Below, piece after piece: positions 55,317 to 64,000 of a DNA stretch of 64,000 nucleotides. Every line of letters begins with the position of its first letter. The first letter of the stretch is position 1. The notes under the pieces were generated by a model. The model ran no database searches. It worked only from the letters and a program-made list of their open reading frames with translations, and was not told the DNA's origin. The position numbers were made by a program, and so were the translations under genes. This DNA is from Sabethes cyaneus (Eukaryota > Arthropoda > Insecta > Diptera > Culicidae): the NCBI RefSeq assembly GCF_943734655.1, contig NC_071355.1:195733939-195797938 (forward strand), written 5' to 3'.

Positions 55317-55432
55317 GGTACATGGATATTTTTTGATGCGTTTTGGCAAACTATTTCTGGAGGGCGCTACCGACAGATTTTACACACAAAAAATTGATTA
55401 CTTCCTTCGAGCCTATAAATCTGTTCTTTGTG

Positions 55433-55486
55433 CTTAAATGATAACTTTTTGGCACATAAAGATCATTTACTGGGCACATAGAGCTT
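55433..55486. repeat. Fragment of the CACTCAAAAT-type MITE
   Basis: TTTGGCACATAAAGATCATTTACTGGG-like sequence matches 42,010-42,050 inside the MITE at 41,845-42,104. Only about 50 bp are shared. Confidence 0.6.
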
Positions 55487-58249
55487 GCTAAACCCAGTGC
55501 AAAAAGCTACAAAAACTTATCTTATAGGAGTGAAGAGAGTAACTTTCAAATGGTTCTCGGTAAAGGGGAAATCCCAGCAATTTTTTTGGTACCTGTCAAG
55601 ATTAACAGTTTGGTACCTATGCGTGAGACACACCCCACTGTTACAAATGTCATTCCCATACATTTTCGTGTAGCCAACATCTCATCTAGCCCATAATAAA
55701 CTTTGCCTCGGACCAAATGTATTTGTGAGTAGCCCGCTCTAACTTCAGCCTCGGATGAATGTGTATTGGTAAGCGCTCGAACAAAATTACTTTTTTGCTT
55801 TTTTTCTTTTTGTGTCGGACGTGTAGGAAGCGTAAAAAGATGTTAGCCGCATCTTTACCCTTCAGTTTCATACGCCTGGTGAGACATCGAAAATGTATGA
55901 ATTTGAAGGCCACTTCACCCCGTAGGTATAATCAACCGTGTAGTAATTGTAATATAAAACCATCCTCGATCCCCTCGGTATATGTTGCAGTTTGGCATTT
56001 GGGGAGTGTAGTTTATGTTTCATGCTGTATGTTGCAGAGCTTGAAGAACCGCTGTCGCAGAAAGTCGTGAAAATAGTTTTTTGGGTTGCCTGCGAGTTAG
56101 ACATATTTTCGTTTATGTCGGCAGTTTCGTTTTGATTTCATTATTCGCTTAGTATACGGCCAGCACGGGTGTTTCGTCTGTGATGCGTGCATTTCTAGGG
56201 CGTCTGATAATCTGACCAAACCGCATGTGAACAAAATCGAAGGTGCCCTACTTCGTAAGTGAAACAGCCTCCCTTTCAAGGATTTTTCATTGAGTATCGC
56301 ATTGAAGGCCAGCAGCCGGAGCTATGCTTTAGCCGAAGGAAGTTTCAGTGACTATTCGTGAGGTGTAGTGTGCACAAAAATCATCAGTGTTAAATAGTGA
56401 CCGAATTAGCCGATCGATATAGATGATACCGATCGATATCCGCATGCATGAGTGTGCACCGCAAGCATAGTTCAGAATAAGTAGGTAGGTGGGCCGAAAA
56501 GTAGAATCTAGTTCTGTGCGAGGGGAATCGTCGACGGTGCGTTGTAATAAATATCATCATCACTAACAGCAACAGCCCCATTGGTAGCGACGGCGGACGA
56601 GCACCGAGACGCGACCCAATCAACAAAAAAGAGGACAAGGTAAAAGTGCTCTCGAAATCAGCTCAAGCAACTGCCCCACTGGTTGGCGAGACGAGAGTTG
56701 GTTTGGCTTTACGCGAAGTTGCACCCATAGCAGCACTGGAGATCTGTCTCGACTCGCGACGTTGAAACCTTGTAAATATATGAAGAGACAAAAATTGGGG
56801 TGAAAGTTGACATCTCGAAGTGTGTTGGGTTACGACAGGAGGAGTTGGCGACCGTATTGTATTGTTGCAGCATTGACCTCTTGCAGAACGAGGCCGCTGG
56901 TGCACTTTTTTTAAAACAATGCTTTTCGATTGCCCACAATCTAGAGCACGAACAATGAATACGTGACTGTGCAATGCCGTGGAGCGAAACCAGTTTTCGA
57001 TCAAAATTGAATTTGTAGTTCAACATGCACTGCGAATGTCATTTTATTTTTAATAAAATGTAAAAATATTTGTAAATCGAAATAAAAACGAGTGAATGCT
57101 TACGCGATTCTTAAGCGAAAATTTTACGCTCATACTCGCACTAATGCTAATGCTAAAAGTACATGCTAATAACGCCAATTTACTTCCAATTACTTTGTAA
57201 ATGTTAATTTACTTGATTAATAAGATTAACTACTATGTAAAGTCTCTATGCAGCACTGCGAGGACCGCTTGCAAGGGTAGACAATGCAACGACCGCTGAC
57301 CAAAACTTTGCAGGATATACATAGGTATTTGTAGTTCTGTTTCTATTAGATTTGACATTTAAATTTTTGATTTGATCTTAAAATATGAAAATTATTAATA
57401 TCAATAAGCTAATTCGTCATTCAATGAAGTATTTTCATTCAAAAATGATTACAATCAATCATGCTTTACAATCTGTAACAATCCATTTTAATTTAATCGC
57501 TGTTTTCTTAATTTAACATAGGTAAGCAACATTCAAGTTGACACTCCTCTATACATGCACACACACATAGACGTACCCGTTTATGTTTCTAAAAAAAATG
57601 ATGTGGAAATGTAGCAACAAGTATTGTATTACCAAGTTTGGCAAACCTTAAACACAATTGAACATGAAAAAGCTGATATACATACCTAAATACCTTCCAT
57701 TCATTTAAACTTTTCGAATACATTACGCGTGTAAATGACGAACAATACTCTAGCAGGTTATTAATGCTTTGCAATCATACAAAACCGAACTTCTCTCGGA
57801 TTATGTCTCTTGCCAGCCAAATGCCCAACGTAAATCGCAACATCGCTCGAACGAGCCGCCGCTGCTCGTTTAGGTCGCAGTGCAGTTCATGTTTCTCTGT
57901 ACTTATTAAAGCACTTTTGCCCTATATTTGTCGGGTGCTCTTTCGTCGATTCGTTGCGATTTGGCCCAGATATTAATTGGAATGATCAACATGCAGTGAA
58001 ACAGCAAACAAAAAACACAAAAAGTAGGTTGATGTCAAAGCGGCAAAGTAAAGTAAAACAAGCCGAAGCAAAAGTGACTACATTTATTTGTTCAACTCGT
58101 CTGCCGTGGAGGTCGTTTCGCTACGGGTCCACCACTTCAGTTAATTGAACAGCCAGTGGTGTAGGGTCTTTGAGAAATACTACTCTTTCTGTTTACGTTT
58201 CATGATGTGTGCCTAATAATGTTCGCTTTGCCTTTTTTATTTGTCGTAG
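55487..58249. other. 5' flank of the second zinc-finger gene; possible untranslated exon
   Basis: No coding frame is convincing. 56,100-56,639 is GC-richer and ends GAGGACAAG|GTAAAAG, a possible splice donor that would join the acceptor TTTGTCGTAG|G at 58,249/58,250, making it a candidate 5' untranslated exon. This is inference. The remaining DNA to 58,240 is AT-rich. Confidence 0.35.
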
Positions 58250-58271
58250 GTGTGTTGTGAAACGACCAAAA

Positions 58272-61200
58272 ATGGAGTCAACCGGCAGTAAAACGGCCAG
58301 TATCGAGCAGATCAAGGTTGAGCCGGATTTCTACTTTCCCATCGGAGAAAACTATGGTCAAGAGGGTGAAGCTGAAGCCATCGACGACAACGACGATGAT
58401 TATGATGATGACGACGATGATTTTGATAACGAGGAAGAACTGCAGATGCAGCAGCAGATTGGGCTGGACAGTTCGGCGAAGCAAAAGTTAGTGGAAGATA
58501 CTTTTATAGTGATTAGTGACGGTACCGATGATAGTAGTAAGGGGAAACTGTACGAGTGTAAAGTTTGTAAGAAAAGAATGTCTAATTCGGGCCACCTTAT
58601 GCGCCATCGAAGGATTCATAGCGGGGAAAGGCCCTTTGTTTGCCATGTCTGCGATAAGGCGTTTATTGAGTCCACCAGCTTAAAGGTTCATCTTAGGTGA
58701 GGTTTACTATTGCCAGCGGTGGTTGGTTTTGAAGCATTTGGTTAAGTTTTATTTCGATTCGCATTATCTTTTTTCGACTGGTGCTCCGCTCTATCTGTTC
58801 GGGATTCTCAATCTATTTTCGGGTTACTTCACTGTGGTATCGTGTAAATTTAATTCTAACTAAAATTGGTTATGCCGTAGTAGTACCAAATGCGGTTCTA
58901 TTTTTTTAGAAAACATGGGATACTTTAACATTGCGCTCAATTGTATTAACATGGTAGTACTGTTTCTATCTTTCAAATCTATTAGTTTTTGTATTATTTT
59001 CATCCCTATCCGGTTGTGCAATAACAATCTTTTACAGAAATCGTTTTTTTCTCCTTTTTGGCACAGACCTTTTGATCCATAAATGACCGAAATCGTTATT
59101 ATAAATATATCAAGTCCTCGAATATTAAAAGTGACTTAAAAGTGAAGTTTAAAAGTGCTCTAATCTTGTGCATTTGTTACTTTTTGGAATATTTTGCGCT
59201 TCTAAGTGTACCTTTCTAACGTTTCTTGTTGTTTCAGAAATCGTCATTTTTGCCAACACATCTCATTAAATATTTAAAACTCTTATGTTCGAATTTCGAC
59301 TGAATGGTGTTTTTAGAGATTAGAGTTTAGCCTCCTAATTGCCCTGTACTCTAATAACCGGCTGCGAAGTCTGTGTCGATAAAGAAGGGTCTTAAAGACG
59401 TTTATGCCTAAGGCAAGACTTTGCTTTGCTTTGTAAAAAAAATTTAACATTTTAGAATGAAATATAAAAAATGAGGGACTTTTTCAACATTGATAAAGAA
59501 TAAAGAATAGTTGTGATATGTTTGCAATCCTAAAAAAATTAGGAGTGTGTAAATTAGGAGTGTGTAAACACAATGGATTTAAATACGTTGGGGGGATGTG
59601 ATCCAAAAAACATGGGAAAAAATGGATCAGATCGATTGGTGCAACAATATTTTTAGAGTTTTTAGAATAATACCTATACAGTCTCGTAAAACTATCAAGA
59701 GTGTCTCATGGTGGTCTGGTGCCTAGAGACACCATGCGCTTAATTTACATAATATGGAAGATATCTCGATAGTTTTAATAGGTTTTTTAATAAAATGATA
59801 AAATTTTAAGATATATTTTGGGCGTTGTTGATGCATCGAATCGAGTCAATGAGTAATGGCTCTCAAGGAGGACATCAGGAATTTATGTTTATTTCATGCT
59901 GATAAACGGCCTGAGCCTGGCTACAGTATAGCAAAAATTCCGGAGTGATTTGCAATTGAGGCGCAACTAGCAAAATGTATACAATAAGGAATCTCACTGT
60001 GATAACAAAATATATTTTGAAATTAGGCGACTTCTCACGTGTAATTTTAAACGAATTTTTATGAAGTAAGTAATCTATGTTGATACTTTGAAGCACTTTT
60101 AAATTTCGATAGTACTTTTTTCGTGGAATTATTGTTTAAAAAAGTCTAGGCTGTTTGTGGAAATGTGCGTTTTGCCGGATAGGTGTAGACATGTAGGTCT
60201 ACTTGTAATATAGACATCCATAAAACCTTGTAGTATAAATTCTCTATTAGAGACAAACTTTACACACTCATAACAGGGAAACCAACTAAATTTTAATGTT
60301 CCACATATTGTCAAAGCTTTCGCCTTTCGGTATTTTATTTACCTTGTCTAAAGTGTACTTTTTTTATTTAGAACGCACACTGGAGAGCGGCCATATCGAT
60401 GTGAAATTTGTACCTTCACTTCTGCCCAATCGTGCAACCTTCAATCGCACTACCGGCGAACCCATGGGATCGATCCTAAGAGCAACCCTCAACAGTTCGA
60501 CAAACTGCGACGACAATCTTCAGTGGATAGTTCCAGCGGTTCAGTGATCTCTCAATCATCTGCTTCCTGGGTCGACCCGAAAGCTCAAAGCCAAACAAAG
60601 CCGTGTCATTGCTGTGTTTGCGAGGAACCTTTCTTCGATAGAGATCTACTGCTCATCCACGAAGAAACTCATGTTCCGGAGGCACCGTTCGAGTGTCGTT
60701 ACTGTAACTCAGTACACTCGGCGCTTAGTCTTTTCCGATCCCATATTAGCATGCATCATATAAATCAACGCAAAGCTTCCGCCGCCAATCACGCCCGACA
60801 ATCGCAAGCCGGCATTCGAGCCATTCCTAGTGCGCTAGTAGCGACTAGAAAAGTTGACCCTACTTCTGATCCTTCAAACATCAATACGGTACTGAATGCC
60901 AATCAGCCATTTATTGCAAGTAATGACAGCCAATATCCCTATAAGTGCGTAGAATGCAACGAGAACTTCCAAAAGCATCAATTATATTACCACATGAAAA
61001 TCCATCTAAAACAAACAAATATATTCACCAAAAAGAGCATACAATGCGATCAGTGCGATAAAGTGTTCGAAAAAGAATTGACACTGAAGAAACACATGGA
61101 TGCGGCGCATCCTACCGTGTCCAGTGCATCTCACGACAATCCACTGTTGCTGGAAGCGTTGCAGACCGAGGCCAGATCTCTCACGCCATCTCCGTCGACG

Positions 61201-62572
61201 GTCATGATGGTAACGTCCGAGGTAGATTCCTCGTCCATTGACGTAAAAGTGAAAGAAGAAGCGCAAAGTGGTTTGGGGGATGACGAAGTGAATTCCACCG
61301 TTTCCGATAATCCGATTTTAACACAACTGTTGAATACTAGCAGTGAAGTTGCTGTAAACGAACCCATCAATGCCGCACCCGCTGGGGATGGTATAAATTC
61401 AGAGATTTCAAGCGACGGCGGTTTTATAATAAGTGCCGTGGCTACCGTGGACCACAGCTTTCTTGAACAGTTGGACGCAATGGAACGTCAGCAGCAACAG
61501 AGTGACGAAAGCCAAGTGCAACCGATGCCTGCTCTGCGAAGAATGCCGGTGTTAGAAGAAAGGTATGTAGAATAACTTGACATTTAACACCGACTTAACC
61601 GTTTGTACACCAACAATGTTAGAAGGATGTTAGATTACAGGACCAATAGCTCTGACATGTTTCTTCTTTTCGTTTTTTTCCACCAGTTTGCGTCGCCCAC
61701 CGGTCACTCCAGTCAGTAACAATATCGCCAGCATCAGACCGATGCCTCTCAGTTCCGGATGCTATCGCTGTTCGTTTTGTTCTAAACAATTTAACGAGCA
61801 TTTCGGTTTGCGGCAGCATATTCGCGCTATGCACTATTCCGAAAAACGCCACAAGTGCCCAGAGTGTGGCAAAAAGTTTACACTCGGTATCACTCTAGCA
61901 ACTCATCTTCGTATTCATACGGCCGTTCAACCATTCACCTGTATTGTATGCTACAAAACATTCACCCGATCTAGCTCCCTCAATGGGCATTTATCATCAC
62001 ATTCTTACAGTCGAATCAAGTGTGCGGAATGTGGTACTCATCAGGTCAATGTGTTACAATACATGAAACACATCGAAAAATTTCATCCGGACTTCATGCA
62101 AAATGTAGCATGCTACAGAGAGAAAGCCGAAGCAATTTTACAGCGCCGCCGAGAACTGGTACTCCAAATTACACGCGGGCTTTCTAAATATCGGTCGGAA
62201 GTACCTAACGTGCTTGCTCGCTTACGAGGGGAGCTACCAGGTTCCACATCAGAGATGAATCTCCAAAACGTTACACAGAGTCACGAGGAGGATGAAGTAA
62301 GTTCAAGTGAACAAGTGCTTATTAAGCAAGAACGAGCAGATTCCAGTCAGTCCGGAATTGTTAGCTCGGCCTCGGAAAGTGTGGAGTCGCTACCAGCATT
62401 GCGAGCAGAACTGCGCAAACGTCCGCTGAGAAGTAATACCCGATCTAATGAGTTGGAGGAATTAGCCTTACCACCTGCCCGAAAATCAACCAGAAGTGCT
62501 GCTGCTACGTCCCCAAACTTAAAACGCTTGTTGGAACAGGATAGTTCAAATATGAGCACCGAAACGGAATAA
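58272..62572 (+). CDS. Eleven-finger C2H2 zinc-finger protein (three coding exons)
   Basis: CDS join(58272..58696, 60372..61562, 61687..62572), 833 residues. Donors are TTAG|GTGAGG and AAAG|GTATGT; acceptors are TTATTTAG|A and TTCCACCAG|T. The first junction rebuilds a linker (HLR + THTGERPYRC). Fingers in order: YECKVCKKRM, FVCHVCDKAF, YRCEICTFTS, CHCCVCEEPF, FECRYCNSVH, YKCVECNENF, IQCDQCDKVF, YRCSFCSKQF, HKCPECGKKF, FTCIVCYKTF and IKCAECGTHQ, each with its His pair. The N-terminus has a long Asp run (about 40-62). Three sumoylation-type sites are visible (IKVEPD, VKEEA, IKQERA). The start is the ATG in CCAAAAATGG, just after a likely acceptor at 58,249; an ATG at 58,209 would be intronic. 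Probably a nuclear DNA-binding regulator; targets unknown and orthologue not recognised. Confidence 0.92.
59282..59437 (+). mobile_element. SINE fragment in the first coding intron
   Basis: CTTATGTTCGAATTTCGACT (B-box region), GTACTCTAATAACCGGCTGC and AAGACTTTGCTTTGCTTTG match the SINE copies at 2,717 and 23,036. The tRNA-like head is decayed. It lies within the 1.7-kb intron of the second zinc-finger gene, in sense orientation. Confidence 0.75.
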
Positions 62573-63323
62573 CAGCCCAAAACCAGCCACTGACGATTAG
62601 GAAGACTCTCAGAAATATGGAATGATTATTTTGCTTCTAGTTTAAAAGTTCATTTAAGTGCTTGCTACTAAAAAAAATCATTATTCCACCGGTTTCGTTT
62701 TTTTTTTGGTTATCGATGTATGTAAGTGTAATTTCCGATAGTTTAGTTTTAACAAAAATTCATTGAGAATAATTAAAAATTGTTTTCGAGCGTCTTATTC
62801 CCTAATCGACGAGGGAATTGAACAAATGTTTGCAAGATTATTGAAATATGCGGATTCTGTGGCAGCTGTTCATAAATAAAATTTAACGATTACATCTTTG
62901 TTGTACAAAAGACACCGAGAATTTGCAATGTGTTCCAACTTCAATCATTGATAGTAATTAATCATTATTTGAAATACTTAGATTTGTGAAGCATTAACTT
63001 AGGTAGTGTTGTGTTTGTGAAGAAATAACAATTTTTTGTTGCAAAAAATCAAATACTGGATATTTGATTGTTGCAACTATTCTACAGAAACAAAGCATCG
63101 AAAACAAATATATGTAAGCAGAACCTCCCAGAGTTTATAATTCTACCAAGTTTTTGGAGAAATTCTATTGAACAATACTCTATAATCTGAATTCAGAGAT
63201 TAAAATGACTAAATGAACAACCTGTTTATTGATCAATGCATTTCGTGACCAACGTACAATTAATTGAAGCAGCAATTTAACTCAATTTTTCATTGAATCC
63301 ACCTGGTCTGGTTGTTTCACTGT
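62573..63323. other. Convergent 3' ends of the zinc-finger and NDUFA13 genes
   Basis: AATAAA at 62,875-62,880 is a likely polyadenylation signal for the plus-strand zinc-finger gene. TTTATT at about 63,222 is AATAAA on the minus strand and could serve NDUFA13. No other feature. Confidence 0.5.
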
Positions 63324-63845
63324 TTAGCTAAGCAGTTTGAGATTTTTGCGCTTAGCCATTTCCCTATATTCTGTGTGAACGTAAAACTCTTGGAAGGTAG
63401 GATCGATAAATTTGTCCTTCGGGATAGTTTTGAAGATCGGTTCCCCGTACCAAGTTCCAACCTCCCAGCCCTTGACGTTCTTCATCAGTTCAGCCTCCTC
63501 GTCACGGTTTCGTCGTACCTGTTTCAAAAATTCACGATCTCTTTCGGCAAGCAGCATGGCATAGATAACGTTACGAGCCGACCGCATCTCTACTTCGTTA
63601 CGAAGATTTTCTTTGCAATTCAGATAGTAGCCGCATAAACCGACGGTAGTAAAGCCCGCATATGCAGCAATCAATTGCCATCCTAAAAACAGAATTATAA
63701 TCTTTGAACTAATATTGCCAAAACAAATGGTGACATAACAGAGCTTACCTTTGAAGTATTTTTTTGCTGGAACACGAGCGAACGGAATTTTTTGATAGCC
63801 ACCTTTCGGTGGCATTTCCTGAAGCCTAGCTGGTGTGGAACTCAT
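63324..63845 (-). CDS. NDUFA13: NADH dehydrogenase [ubiquinone] 1 alpha subunit 13 (GRIM-19 / ND-B16.6)
   Basis: CDS complement(join(63324..63682, 63749..63845)), 151 residues. Accessory subunit of mitochondrial complex I, anchored in the inner membrane by one helix. Diagnostic segments: PPKGGYQKIPFARVPAKKYF, the membrane helix GWQLIAAYAGFTTVGLCGYY, EVEMRSARNVIYAMLLAERD, RNRDEEAELMKNVKGWEVGT and WYGEPIF. The 66-bp intron (AAG|GTAAGC ... TTTTTAG|GAT) keeps the frame and has no stop, so the unspliced frame reads 173 codons. The extra hydrophobic 22 residues are not part of the family, so the spliced form is taken as real. Length and motif order match animal NDUFA13. Confidence 0.95.
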   Translation of the reverse strand: MSSTPARLQEMPPKGGYQKIPFARVPAKKYFKGKLCYVTICFGNISSKIIILFLGWQLIAAYAGFTTVGLCGYYLNCKENLRNEVEMRSARNVIYAMLLAERDREFLKQVRRNRDEEAELMKNVKGWEVGTWYGEPIFKTIPKDKFIDPTFQEFYVHTEYREMAKRKNLKLLS

Positions 63846-64000
63846 TTTTTACCTACGAAAGTGAAAATAAGAGATATTATTTTTTAAAGGACTCGCAGCA
63901 AATAGCAAACCTCCTGATTTTGTACTCGAATCCAGCAGGAAAATCACGAATGATGATTGACTTTGACACACAAGCAGAGTTGCCAGATTTTCTTTTACAA
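63846..64000 (-). promoter_or_regulatory. 5' flank of NDUFA13
   Basis: The DNA immediately upstream of the NDUFA13 start. The minus-strand sequence CTTTCGTAGGTAAAAAATG just before the ATG could be leader. No clear TATA or initiator can be assigned. Confidence 0.3.

Larger units (their letters stand above)
54329..55434. mobile_element. MITE X2, inverted relative to X1 and interrupted
   Basis: The left part 54,329-54,504 and right part 55,325-55,434 together match X1 in inverse orientation (for example GGTTTTTATGTAATCTACGA and TTTTGATGCGTTTTGGCAAA). The 812 bp between (54,505-55,316) are element Y. Both tips retain ACAGAGAACA / TGTTCTTTGTGCT. Confidence 0.82.

Noticed and set aside
58209..58271. 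Upstream ATG extending the second zinc-finger protein by 21 residues
   Set aside because: A strong acceptor (TTTATTTGTCGTAG) lies within this extension, so the upstream ATG is most likely intronic.

Overview
This is nuclear DNA of an insect, most likely a mosquito. The four host genes have insect-style architecture: short introns, GT-AG junctions, C2H2 regulators, a nuclear-encoded complex I subunit. The mobile-element complement fits Diptera: RTE-like endonuclease/reverse transcriptase elements, a tRNA-derived SINE, a Mag-clade Ty3/gypsy, BEL/Pao, copia, Tc1/mariner and many miniature inverted-repeat elements. The species assignment is inference; no species-specific gene is present.

Layout. 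From 1 to about 42.4 kb I find no convincing host gene. This part is mobile-element debris in AT-rich filler: two RTE-like retroposons with broken frames (2.05-4.24 kb plus strand, 14.6-17.35 kb minus strand) and a third 3' end (19.4 kb); two copies of a terminal-inverted-repeat element (1.2 and 20.25 kb); a SINE with a perfect 17-bp target duplication (23.04 kb); fold-back elements (10.4, 11.2, 13.2, 18.4, 34.6 and 36.4 kb); a complete, apparently very young Mag-clade LTR retrotransposon (27,637-33,533) with identical LTRs and one intact 1431-codon gag-pol frame; and a BEL/Pao retrotransposon on the minus strand (36,703-41,146) that has lost reverse transcriptase, RNase H and integrase but keeps one open frame of 942 codons. 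The BEL element sits in a fold-back element, and one of its LTRs carries a 311-bp MITE. The other LTR is the empty site, so the TA target duplication can be read directly.

From 42.6 kb onward host genes appear: a five-finger C2H2 protein with a glutamine-rich tail (+, 42,609-44,115, two exons); the cyclophilin-RRM protein PPIL4 (-, 49,606-51,636, one exon); an eleven-finger C2H2 protein (+, 58,272-62,572, three coding exons); and the complex I subunit NDUFA13/GRIM-19 (-, 63,324-63,845, two exons), convergent with the second zinc-finger gene. Between them lie a decayed gypsy element, an internally deleted mariner with intact ends, an unidentified stop-free segment near 48.8-49.2 kb, and a dense complex of nested MITEs at 52.6-55.4 kb.

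The genes are not an operon and I see no sign of a shared pathway: two putative transcription regulators, a splicing/transcription-linked prolyl isomerase and a mitochondrial subunit. What the window documents best is a layered insertion history: fold-back element, then BEL, then TA-MITE; and MITE within MITE within MITE at 54.3-55.4 kb.
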